This document shows, in pieces, positions 13,813 to 20,572 of a stretch of DNA of 20,572 nt (its first letter is position 1; each line of letters starts with the position of its first letter). A program made the translations under genes and the position numbers. The notes beneath the pieces were generated by a model. That model did no database searches, had not been told where the DNA came from, and saw nothing but the letters and a program-made list of their open reading frames with translations. The stretch lies in assembly GCA_009700365.1 (NCBI GenBank), contig WLME01000003.1, positions 1 through 20,572 of the forward strand. Reading direction: 5' to 3'. Source of the stretch: Actinomycetota bacterium. GTDB lineage: Bacteria > Actinomycetota > Actinomycetes > Nanopelagicales > Nanopelagicaceae.

Positions 13813-14907
13813 TTATTGACGTGACCTTCTTATTCTTCGCACGGATTGAGTTATAGCCCCAAGGAAGAGCAGGATTGCCGCACCAGTTGTGAACCAAGCG
13901 ACCCGAGAATCAATAACAGTAGAAGTAATATCTAATTTTGAAACATTGCCCACCAGCTGGCCTTTTGAATTCATAAACTGGACAAGGACCAAAGTATTGC
14001 CGGGAGCGATCACTTCTACAGGGACAAGAATTTGAAGTCGGGATTTAGGTGCAATAGTTACATTACTTATATTTTCAATTTGAATTCTTGAATTCATCGG
14101 AATCAGAGAGATATTAACAACAGAAACTGTGTCAAAGTTATTTACTAAAGTAACAGGAAGCTTGGCCGAGCTGGATGTAATTTGATATCTGCCAGGTATC
14201 ACTTTAAGGCGGTTGGACATTACATCTGTCGCAGTATCTTGACTGCGGAAAAAGTATGCCCTTTCAAATTTTGTTAGAAGTGGATTTAATGAAATTGCCA
14301 AACGGGCACGGAGGGCTGTAACTTCTGGAGAGCCAGTTATTGTTGATAGCTCGGTAAGCAATCGGCGGTTATCTCTGTAATCACCTTTAAATTGATTAGT
14401 AAGAGCAGATACTCCTCTGCTCCATCCAGTTTGTGCGGTAACTGCTCGACCCAATGCACTTTCTAGCCTAGATTGGGCATATTCCGAGTAATAACGTAAC
14501 TCGCTAGGCGCAATCGATTTGAGAAGTTTTTCATCTGGGTTTCCATATGGAAGTGCAATGACTTTGTTATTCGCAGTTGCATACCTCAGGCGGAATAACC
14601 AGTTCTGCGCAGTCTTCTGCCCGTCTAGATCTTCCTTCTTATCAAATGTGTAGCCAGCTGCCATGAGAGTGACTTCATCGACAAGTGCCGCATCAATCAC
14701 ATATGTATTACCTGTTGAGGCAGCACCGTAAATAAGTTTTCCAAGTTTGCCATTTGGTAAAAGCGTTACAGCAAGCTCGTTATTTCTAAAGACTCCTTCA
14801 AAATTTATATGAGGCTTATCAGTAATGCGTATTACAGGAAGATCTGCGTGCGCAGCTGGGATGATGAGAAATGACAGTGAGAATAGAAGTACAAATATCT
14901 TTTTCAC
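13813..14907 (-). CDS. DUF6049-like secreted, membrane-anchored protein
   Basis: Function unknown. The GTG at 14907 overlaps the NUDIX stop as GTGA and gives 364 aa; a longer frame from 15003 runs inside the NUDIX gene and is not favoured. The N-terminus KKIFVLLFSLSFLIIPAAHA is a signal peptide with an Ala-x-Ala cleavage site. The middle part (about 145-215) is helical, and an immunoglobulin-like beta region follows (about 230-330). A membrane helix (about 335-353) then leads into a basic tail, RRIRRSRQ. The layout and the position between NUDIX and trxB match the actinobacterial DUF6049 family (Rv3909 locus). Those proteins are about twice as long, so this looks like a shortened version. Confidence 0.75.
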   Translation of the reverse strand: MKKIFVLLFSLSFLIIPAAHADLPVIRITDKPHINFEGVFRNNELAVTLLPNGKLGKLIYGAASTGNTYVIDAALVDEVTLMAAGYTFDKKEDLDGQKTAQNWLFRLRYATANNKVIALPYGNPDEKLLKSIAPSELRYYSEYAQSRLESALGRAVTAQTGWSRGVSALTNQFKGDYRDNRRLLTELSTITGSPEVTALRARLAISLNPLLTKFERAYFFRSQDTATDVMSNRLKVIPGRYQITSSSAKLPVTLVNNFDTVSVVNISLIPMNSRIQIENISNVTIAPKSRLQILVPVEVIAPGNTLVLVQFMNSKGQLVGNVSKLDITSTVIDSRVAWFTTGAAILLFLGAITQSVRRIRRSRQ

Positions 14908-15527
14908 TGGGCGCTCAATTCTTGGGTTGCATTTGTTCGTGCGATCAATTTCTTCTCGTCGGGGTAGGCAAGTCGTTCTACAATTTCTTGAAGTGGGAAC
15001 CACGCAACTTCATCAACTTCTGATTCTTGGGGTGCGAGAATTCCCCCGTTCTCTCGGAAGAGATAGTGATGAACAGTTTTGTGAATTCTCTTGCCACCTG
15101 CCATAAACCAGAAATCAATGACACCAAGTGATTTCTCGATGACAGATTCAATACCTGTCTCTTCTTGAACTTCTCGGAGCGCGGCCTGTTCTGGAGTTTC
15201 TCCTTCTTCGATATGGCCTTTTGGAAGTGACCACAAAATTCTCTTACCGGTTAAGTCTTTTTGATCGCGGCGCCCAATCAAAAGTCCTAACTTCCCTGTC
15301 GTATCTACAACAAGACCACCTGCGCTAATTTCATCAACGCGTTTGGCGTAGGGGGGTTTGTTCTTTGCACTTCTTGCCTGGGCAGGCTTTTGATTATCCT
15401 TCGCCACCTTTGTTGCAGGGCTGGCTGAAGACGTTAAATCTTGAGATTGCGGAGAGCGATTAGCTGGGCGCCTGCGCCTGCGTTTCTTTTTCGTACCTTC
15501 GCTGCCCGCACTAGGTGCCGGGGTCAT
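14904..15527 (-). CDS. NUDIX hydrolase (MutT4-like)
   Basis: 207-aa hydrolase of nucleoside-diphosphate derivatives; the substrate is unknown. The first 60 residues are low-complexity and very basic (KKKRRRRR at 13-20), as in mycobacterial MutT4 proteins at the same locus. The NUDIX box is complete: G104-x5-E110-x7-R118-E-x-x-E122-E-x-G125. The ATG at 15527 has no ribosome site but has TACTCT exactly 6 nt upstream, so it is probably leaderless. It heads a minus-strand operon and is divergent from cca by 32 bp. Its stop overlaps the start of the DUF6049 gene. Confidence 0.93.
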   Translation of the reverse strand: MTPAPSAGSEGTKKKRRRRRPANRSPQSQDLTSSASPATKVAKDNQKPAQARSAKNKPPYAKRVDEISAGGLVVDTTGKLGLLIGRRDQKDLTGKRILWSLPKGHIEEGETPEQAALREVQEETGIESVIEKSLGVIDFWFMAGGKRIHKTVHHYLFRENGGILAPQESEVDEVAWFPLQEIVERLAYPDEKKLIARTNATQELSAQ

Positions 15528-15533
15528 GAAGTA

Positions 15534-15539
15534 AGAGTA
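15534..15539 (-). promoter_or_regulatory. Candidate -10 of a leaderless promoter for the NUDIX operon
   Basis: TACTCT on the minus strand, followed by 6 nt and the ATG. The actinobacterial -10 consensus is TAnnnT, and this spacing would place transcription start at the A of ATG. Confidence 0.55.
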
Positions 15540-15545
15540 CGCGAC

Positions 15546-15551
15546 TACGCT
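15546..15551 (+). promoter_or_regulatory. Candidate -10 of a leaderless promoter for cca
   Basis: TACGCT, 8 nt before the cca GTG and 6 bp from the opposed NUDIX -10. No ribosome site precedes the GTG. Confidence 0.45.
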
Positions 15552-15559
15552 TACCTATT

Positions 15560-17008
15560 GTGAGCGCGAAGAAGGGTAATTTGGGAGCGGCCGGCGAATT
15601 AGCTATCCGCGCTCTAATCGAACGCGCACCTTTGGCCAGTTCACTAGCACTGGCATTTAAAGCCGAAGGATTTCGCCTTGCGCTCGTTGGGGGACCTGTT
15701 CGAGATGCGATCCTAGGTCGCCTCGGAAATGATTTAGATTTTACAACCGATGCACATCCGCACCAGAGCAAAAAGATTTTGAAATCGTGGGCGGATAACA
15801 CTTGGGATACCGGAATTGTTTTCGGGACTGTAGCGGGCAAGCGTGACGATACAACTGTAGAAGTAACAACATACCGAACAGAAAAGTATGAAGAAAACTC
15901 TCGAAACCCAGATGTTGAATTCGGCGACAATATCGAAGGCGATCTTTCGCGTCGCGATTTTACCGTCAACTCAATGGCACTTGAACTCACGACTAGTACT
16001 CCAGAATTCATCGACCCATTTGATGGACTTAGCGATTTAACTAAAAAAATTCTGCGAACACCAGCAAGTGCTGAGCAATCTTTTAGCGATGATCCATTAC
16101 GTATGATGCGCGCTGCTCGCTTTGCAAGTCAACTTGGTTTTGAAATCAGCCCCGAAGTTTTATCGGCGATGCAAACACTGTCTAGTCGAATTTCAATAAT
16201 TTCAGCAGAGAGAGTTCGTGACGAATTTATCAAACTATTAATGTCTGATAACCCTCGCCTCGGCATAACTATTCTTGTCGATACAGGTATCGCCGATCTT
16301 GTGCTCCCTGAAATTCCTAAACTCCGACTTGAAATTGATGAACATCATCATCACAAAGATGTCTACGAACACTCGATTACAGTTCTTGAACAAGCAATCG
16401 CACAAGAGTCGCGCTTAGATGGCCCCAATCTTGTTATTCGATTAGCGGCGCTGTTACATGACATTGGTAAACCTAAAACTCGAAACCTCATCGAAGGAGG
16501 CCGAGTCTCTTTCCACCACCACGAAGTTGTCGGCGCAAGGCTCTCTAAGAATCGCATGAAAGCACTTCGTTTTGATAACGAGACAATTGACGCGGTAGAA
16601 ACCCTTGTCGCGCTTCATCTTCGCTTTCATGGGTATGGAGATGGCGAGTGGACAGATTCGGCGGTCCGCAGATATGTACGTGATGCTGGCGAACTTCTTA
16701 CACATCTCCATGTTCTTACTCGGGCAGACTGCACGACAAGAAATGCAAAGAAGGCAGATCGCCTCGCTCGCACATACGACAGCCTCGAAGAAAGAATCGC
16801 AAAACTTGAAAAAGAGGAAGAGCTCTCAAAAATTAGACCAGATCTTGATGGCGCTCAAGTAATGAAGCTCCTCGAAATCAAACCTTCTGCGGATGTTGGT
16901 AAAGCACTTGATTTTCTTATGGAACTTCGAATGGAACATGGGCCGTTGGGCGAAGAACGCGCGACCGAAGAACTACTGCAGTGGTGGAAAGCTAGACGCC
17001 ACCCTTAG
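15560..17008 (+). CDS. cca: CCA tRNA nucleotidyltransferase (class II) with HD domain
   Basis: Adds or repairs the 3'-CCA end of tRNAs; class II poly(A) polymerase/CCA enzyme superfamily. 482 aa. The catalytic head has LVGGPVRDAIL (42-52) with GG at 44-45 and the carboxylates in NDLDF (Asp58, Asp60). RRDFTVNSMA is the conserved second motif. Neck and body domains follow, and an HD domain is marked by LLHDIGKPKTRN (His300, Asp301). The C-terminal RNA-binding region contains a charged coiled-coil-like stretch. Length and domain order agree with PcnA of mycobacteria at the same locus. The GTG start is probably leaderless. Its 3' end overlaps the convergent MFS gene by 17 bp. Confidence 0.95.
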   Translation: MSAKKGNLGAAGELAIRALIERAPLASSLALAFKAEGFRLALVGGPVRDAILGRLGNDLDFTTDAHPHQSKKILKSWADNTWDTGIVFGTVAGKRDDTTVEVTTYRTEKYEENSRNPDVEFGDNIEGDLSRRDFTVNSMALELTTSTPEFIDPFDGLSDLTKKILRTPASAEQSFSDDPLRMMRAARFASQLGFEISPEVLSAMQTLSSRISIISAERVRDEFIKLLMSDNPRLGITILVDTGIADLVLPEIPKLRLEIDEHHHHKDVYEHSITVLEQAIAQESRLDGPNLVIRLAALLHDIGKPKTRNLIEGGRVSFHHHEVVGARLSKNRMKALRFDNETIDAVETLVALHLRFHGYGDGEWTDSAVRRYVRDAGELLTHLHVLTRADCTTRNAKKADRLARTYDSLEERIAKLEKEEELSKIRPDLDGAQVMKLLEIKPSADVGKALDFLMELRMEHGPLGEERATEELLQWWKARRHP

Positions 17009-18269
17009 TTAAAAACTTTTTCGGCCGCAATAACACCAATCCCACTAGCGCCCACGATATAGAAATCAATAATGGTAGCGACCACGTGTCACCACTAATC
17101 GGCAAAATCCAAGCTGCGATGAGCGCTCCAATAACAATTGCTCCATTGACAAGAACATCGTAGACGGCAAAGACACGACCACGGAAAATATCTTCAATTT
17201 TCGATTGAACGAGCGCATCGTTTGTGACTTTGACGCTCTGACCAAATAGCGCAGTAAAGAAGGCAGTTGCAAATAAGAGACCAGGGTTGCGATCGATTAC
17301 CAAGAAGAGCGAACTAGCACTTGCAGCGAGAATAGAAAATCTAATCCATCGGTGGCGACCAAATGTACGAACACCATAAGGCGCAATTGCAGCACCAACT
17401 ACAAAACCAAAAGCCGCAATTGTGAGCGCAATACTGACACCTGCAAGACCAGCTTCACTATCAGCTGGGCTATGAAAAGTGTTTCGTTCAAGCAAAAGAG
17501 TTGCAAGAGTAAGTGCAGTGATTCCTCCGCGATGGATTGCAGTCGCCGCAATTCCCCGGGCAGCATCTTGATGAATTCTCAGAAAGTTAAATCCATCGCG
17601 CATTTCACGAATACCTTGGAAAAACCCGCCTTCGGCAATCTCATGGGAAAGCGGACCAATCTCATTTTTCCTAAGTAGGGCTGCAAGTAAAGCTGCAATG
17701 AGATATCCGAAAGCTGCCACCAATACCAACAGCGCATCTGCATGATTGGCAGATTCAACGCCATTTACCAATTGGCGGATACCAAGGCCAATCCCACCTC
17801 CGAGGACAACCCAAACAGACCCACCAGTGACAGCGAGTGCATTAGCTGCGATTAATGATTGTGGATTTGTCATGAGAGGTATGCCTGCAGAAAGTCCAGC
17901 AAGTATTAAACGATTGACACCGAAAGCAATAAGTACAAAAACAGTGATTTCAACTCCAGTTCGATCATTAAACATCAAGAGAGCGATAACACCGAGCGTT
18001 GCTGCTCGAACAATATTTGCCAAGAAAATTGCGCGCTGCCTTGAAAATCGATCCAAGATAGTTCCCACAAATGGACCCACGACTGAATAAGGAAGAAGAA
18101 CAACAGCGAATGCAACAGCTGCATTTACAGCGCTCGCTTGACGTTCAGGGGAGAAAAGGACGAATGAGGCGAGCGCACTTTGGAAGAGACCATCAGTAAG
18201 TTGACCAGTCCATCGAATCCGTAAGAGGCGAAAGAGTTTTACATCGCGGAGAAGCTCGAAAAAACTCAT
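16992..18269 (-). CDS. Major facilitator superfamily transporter
   Basis: 425-aa integral membrane protein with 11-12 hydrophobic segments. The loop GTILDRFSRQRA (69-80) corresponds to MFS motif A between segments 2 and 3, and a similar loop, PYGVRTFGRHRW, lies in the second half. The substrate is unknown, since nothing in the sequence separates efflux from uptake. It resembles the MFS_3/enterobactin-exporter-like group, but this is a weak impression. The ATG has no ribosome site and is preceded by TACGCT at 6 nt, so it is probably leaderless. It is divergent from the DUF5318 gene (43 bp), with an inverted repeat between them, and its tail overlaps cca. Confidence 0.88.
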   Translation of the reverse strand: MSFFELLRDVKLFRLLRIRWTGQLTDGLFQSALASFVLFSPERQASAVNAAVAFAVVLLPYSVVGPFVGTILDRFSRQRAIFLANIVRAATLGVIALLMFNDRTGVEITVFVLIAFGVNRLILAGLSAGIPLMTNPQSLIAANALAVTGGSVWVVLGGGIGLGIRQLVNGVESANHADALLVLVAAFGYLIAALLAALLRKNEIGPLSHEIAEGGFFQGIREMRDGFNFLRIHQDAARGIAATAIHRGGITALTLATLLLERNTFHSPADSEAGLAGVSIALTIAAFGFVVGAAIAPYGVRTFGRHRWIRFSILAASASSLFLVIDRNPGLLFATAFFTALFGQSVKVTNDALVQSKIEDIFRGRVFAVYDVLVNGAIVIGALIAAWILPISGDTWSLPLLISISWALVGLVLLRPKKFLTKGGV

Positions 18270-18275
18270 ATAGCA

Positions 18276-18281
18276 AGCGTA
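18276..18281 (-). promoter_or_regulatory. Candidate -10 of a leaderless promoter for the MFS gene
   Basis: TACGCT on the minus strand, 6 nt before the ATG (18267-18269). It has the same hexamer as the cca candidate and the same spacing as the NUDIX candidate. Confidence 0.55.
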
Positions 18282-18290
18282 GTTAAAGAA

Positions 18291-18309
18291 AGGAGATTAT
18301 TCTTCTCCT
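18291..18309. promoter_or_regulatory. Inverted repeat, possible shared operator
   Basis: AGGAGA-N7-TCTCCT, a perfect 6-bp inverted repeat between two divergent genes. It overlaps the TATTCT (18298-18303) -10 candidate of the DUF5318 gene and lies over the -35 zone of the MFS promoter. Alternatively it could form an RNA hairpin or contain a distant AGGAG ribosome site. Confidence 0.4.
18298..18303 (+). promoter_or_regulatory. Candidate -10 for the DUF5318 gene
   Basis: TATTCT, 9 nt before the ATG at 18313, which would give a 5' leader of only a few nucleotides. It lies in the loop of the inverted repeat. Confidence 0.4.
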
Positions 18310-18312
18310 ACT

Positions 18313-18729
18313 ATGAAAACCAAGCGCGGGTTCATCGACTATTCACTTGATAAGCGTGCGACCCTGCTCGCACTCTTTCGTGGAGTCGTTGATGCATGTG
18401 ATGCCGACCCTTATCTCATGAGAGCGGCGAAACACCACGGCGAGAAAGCAGATAGAAAATGCCCTGTCTGCAAGAAAGATTCTCTAGTCGAACTCCGCTA
18501 CACCTTTGGAGATCAACTCGGCCAATACTCAGGGCGTATTAAGAATCACCAAGAGATAATTAATATGGAGTCAGAGTTTGGAGAATTTTCGGTCTATGTT
18601 GTTGAGGTGTGCCGCGATTGTTCGTGGAATCACCTCTGCTCCACATTCATACTCGGGGATGGGCGCGAGCGTAAAGCTCCTCGTCGACAGCGAACACTTG
18701 AAGATGAAGACTTCGCCTCGCTCAAGTAA
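18313..18729 (+). CDS. DUF5318 zinc-ribbon-like protein
   Basis: 138-aa actinobacterial protein of unknown function. Two CxxC pairs, CPVC (50-53) and CRDC (100-103), suggest one structural zinc site. The N-terminus, GFIDYSLDKRATLLALFRG, is helical, and the C-terminus is basic then acidic. DUF5318 genes lie directly upstream of the class A PBP gene in mycobacteria (Rv0049 before ponA1), the same arrangement as here (26 bp gap). That suggests a role linked to cell-wall synthesis, which is inference only. Confidence 0.85.
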   Translation: MKTKRGFIDYSLDKRATLLALFRGVVDACDADPYLMRAAKHHGEKADRKCPVCKKDSLVELRYTFGDQLGQYSGRIKNHQEIINMESEFGEFSVYVVEVCRDCSWNHLCSTFILGDGRERKAPRRQRTLEDEDFASLK

Positions 18730-18743
18730 GCCAAATTCACCGC

Positions 18744-18749
18744 TAATCT
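18744..18749 (+). promoter_or_regulatory. Candidate -10 of a leaderless promoter for the PBP gene
   Basis: TAATCT followed by 6 nt and the ATG at 18756, with no ribosome site. It lies in the 26-bp gap after the DUF5318 gene, so the PBP gene may have its own transcript as well as read-through. Confidence 0.5.
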
Positions 18750-18755
18750 TCTTAC

Positions 18756-20572
18756 ATGATTAAAACGAAGTTAATCCGGGCCGGAATCTTTATAGCCGGG
18801 TTTGGTTTCGTTGCCGGCGCAGTCCTCTTCGCCTTGGCCTGGTTTACCGTCGGAATCCCAGACCCAAATGCTTATGTCAACAGCCAATCAACAATTATTC
18901 AATACTCCAATGGTTCTGAAATTGCCCGTATCGGATCAGAAAACCGGCAGATATTGCCGATGTCTAAAATTCCGCTCCGTTTACGTTATGCAGTTATGGC
19001 CGCAGAGAATCGAAATTATTACTCGGAGCGTGCTTTTAGCATTACTGGAATCGGTCACGCCATCATTTCAAATATCGTAACTCTTGGAAATGGCCGTGGC
19101 GGGTCAACTATTACACAGCAATATGCGAAGACTGCCTTCCTGACTTCAGAGAGAAGTATTACAAGAAAAGTAAAAGAGTTAGTCATTGCTTTAAAATTAG
19201 AGAACGCACTTTCCAAAGATCAAATCTTTGAAAACTACCTCAACACAATTTATTTTGGGCGAGGCTCTTACGGAGTTCAAACCGCAGCGCAGCAATATTT
19301 CAACCGAAACGCAAACCAGCTATCAATATCGCAATCAGCAGTTATTGCAAGTATTTTGCGCTCGCCCGGTCTTTATGATCCAGCGCTCTCTGAAGCAAAT
19401 AAGAAGCGTCTTGAAGGGCGCTTCCAATATGTTATTAATGGGATGCTTGAACAGAAATGGATAACACCTGCCGAGGCAAAGGCAGCAAAACTTCCAGCTG
19501 TTGCACCTCGCACATTAGGTGGAACTCTCAGCGGCCCAAAGGGTTACCTTGTAGATTCTGTACAGAAAGAACTCGCCAAACTTGGATACACACAAGATCA
19601 ATTGTTAGTCGGCGGTTATGTCATCAAGACGACACTGGATCAACGCGCACAACAATCTGCAGTCGATGCGGTCAATAAATTAACGCCAACACCCGCACCT
19701 GCAAATCTTCGTATCGGCCTTGCTGCCATTCGACCAGGCACGGGCGAAATTGTTGCGATGTATGGCGGGAAAGATTTTGTTGCGCGACAGCTAAATGACG
19801 CCACACAATCGATTACCTCGGCAGGATCTACATTTAAACCATTCGCCCTAATTGCAGGGCTTGAAGCAGGAATTCCTCTTACTTCAATGTGGAATGGTGA
19901 TACACCGCAAGTATTTGATGATTTAGGAAAACCATACCCAGTTTCAAATTACGCAAATGAGGGTTGGGGTCAAATAAGCTTGCTTACCGCAACCGCGCAT
20001 TCGGTTAACACTGTCTATGTACCTCTTGGAATCAAAGCAGGAATGGATAAGGTTGTTGATGTCGCAAGACGCGCCGGTATTCCAGATAATGTTGCGATGA
20101 TTGCAACTCCATCCGTAGTGCTTGGGGTGGCAAGCCCGCACGTGATCGACGTAGCTAATTCTTACGCCACATTTGCAGCACAAGGTATTTACTCAAAACC
20201 ATATCTGATTGCCCAAGTAACGGGACCAAATAAAGGGGTCCTTTATGAAGGTAAACCACAGACTCAAGAAGTCTTCAGTAAAGATGTGATGGCAGACCTT
20301 ACCTATGCTTTAAAAAATGTGGTTACAAATGGAACTGGAGCGGCAGCGCTCGCACTCGGCCGTCCAGCAGCCGGAAAAACGGGAACCTCAGAATCAAATG
20401 CTTCCGCATGGTTTAGCGCATACACCCCACAGCTTGCTGCATCAGTTGCATTCTTCCGCGACAGTCCAGCCGAGAACCTCAGAGGCATTGGTGGTTACAC
20501 GACACTTTTCGGCGGTTCCTTCCCAGCAAAAATTTGGACAGCATTCATGAAAGGCGCGCTTAAAGGACAACC
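18756..20572 (+). CDS. Class A penicillin-binding protein (PBP1/PonA-like), 3' end missing
   Basis: Bifunctional peptidoglycan glycosyltransferase/transpeptidase anchored in the membrane. The frame is open from ATG 18756 through the window end (605 residues), so the C-terminus is absent. The N-terminal membrane helix is at about 8-32. The glycosyltransferase (GT51) has the catalytic Glu84 in VMAAENRNYYSE, then GGSTITQQYAK, RKVKELVIALKLE and ENYLNTIYFGRGSYG. The transpeptidase has the nucleophile Ser358 in STFK (358-361), SVN at 416-418 and KTG at 541-543, all intact. The cytoplasmic N-terminus is very short (about 7 residues). Best match is mycobacterial PonA1, also by the neighbouring DUF5318 gene. 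Confidence 0.96.
   Translation, partial: MIKTKLIRAGIFIAGFGFVAGAVLFALAWFTVGIPDPNAYVNSQSTIIQYSNGSEIARIGSENRQILPMSKIPLRLRYAVMAAENRNYYSERAFSITGIGHAIISNIVTLGNGRGGSTITQQYAKTAFLTSERSITRKVKELVIALKLENALSKDQIFENYLNTIYFGRGSYGVQTAAQQYFNRNANQLSISQSAVIASILRSPGLYDPALSEANKKRLEGRFQYVINGMLEQKWITPAEAKAAKLPAVAPRTLGGTLSGPKGYLVDSVQKELAKLGYTQDQLLVGGYVIKTTLDQRAQQSAVDAVNKLTPTPAPANLRIGLAAIRPGTGEIVAMYGGKDFVARQLNDATQSITSAGSTFKPFALIAGLEAGIPLTSMWNGDTPQVFDDLGKPYPVSNYANEGWGQISLLTATAHSVNTVYVPLGIKAGMDKVVDVARRAGIPDNVAMIATPSVVLGVASPHVIDVANSYATFAAQGIYSKPYLIAQVTGPNKGVLYEGKPQTQEVFSKDVMADLTYALKNVVTNGTGAAALALGRPAAGKTGTSESNASAWFSAYTPQLAASVAFFRDSPAENLRGIGGYTTLFGGSFPAKIWTAFMKGALKGQ

Noticed and set aside
17083..17096. CCACGTGTCA in the MFS gene as a parS site
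   Set aside because: Only the central hexamer matches; both outer arms differ from consensus.

Overview
The window is a chromosomal replication-origin region of a low-to-moderate GC actinobacterium with compact, tightly packed genes. The gene order matches the actinobacterial oriC neighbourhood: dnaA-dnaN-recF-dciA on one side and rpmH-rnpA-yidD-yidC-khpB-rsmG-parA-parB on the other, followed by cwlM, trxA, trxB, a DUF6049 gene, a NUDIX gene and cca. Actinobacterial markers include a CwlM-type pseudo-amidase, DUF6049 and DUF5318 proteins, a HAIR (HspR) operator before dnaK, and leaderless-type promoters. The base composition and compactness would suit a freshwater acI-type (Nanopelagicales) genome. 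That placement is inference.

Layout. (1) 1-467: 5' part of dnaK on the minus strand, behind a structured leader and a HAIR operator. (2) 688-5138: minus-strand replication genes dciA, recF, dnaN and dnaA. The 360-bp dnaA-dnaN spacer holds DnaA boxes, a GC cluster, TAG triplets (DnaA-trio-like) and an AT-rich stretch, so it is the likely oriC. (3) 5139-5417: a second DnaA-box cluster between the divergent dnaA and rpmH. (4) 5418-10128: plus-strand run rpmH, rnpA, yidD, yidC, khpB/jag, rsmG, parA, parB. It covers ribosomes and tRNA maturation, membrane insertion and chromosome segregation, and two parS-like sites flank rsmG. (5) 10141-15527: a minus-strand operon, read right to left as NUDIX, DUF6049, trxB, trxA, cwlM-like, PLP aminotransferase. 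(6) 15560-17008: cca on the plus strand, divergent from NUDIX. (7) 16992-18269: an MFS transporter on the minus strand whose 3' end overlaps cca. (8) 18313 to the end: a DUF5318 zinc-ribbon gene and a class A penicillin-binding protein cut by the window edge.

Functionally the region joins replication initiation (dnaA, dnaN, dciA, oriC), segregation (parABS), the Oxa1/YidC insertion module and cell-wall control (CwlM-like, PBP1). No mobile element, CRISPR array, tRNA or rRNA was seen. The most notable points are the DnaA-trio-like origin, dnaK in place of gyrB after dciA, the absence of sigM and murJ between trxB and the DUF6049 gene, a CwlM homologue with degenerate catalytic residues, parS sites embedded in gene starts, and a recurring TAnnnT-N6-ATG leaderless promoter pattern.
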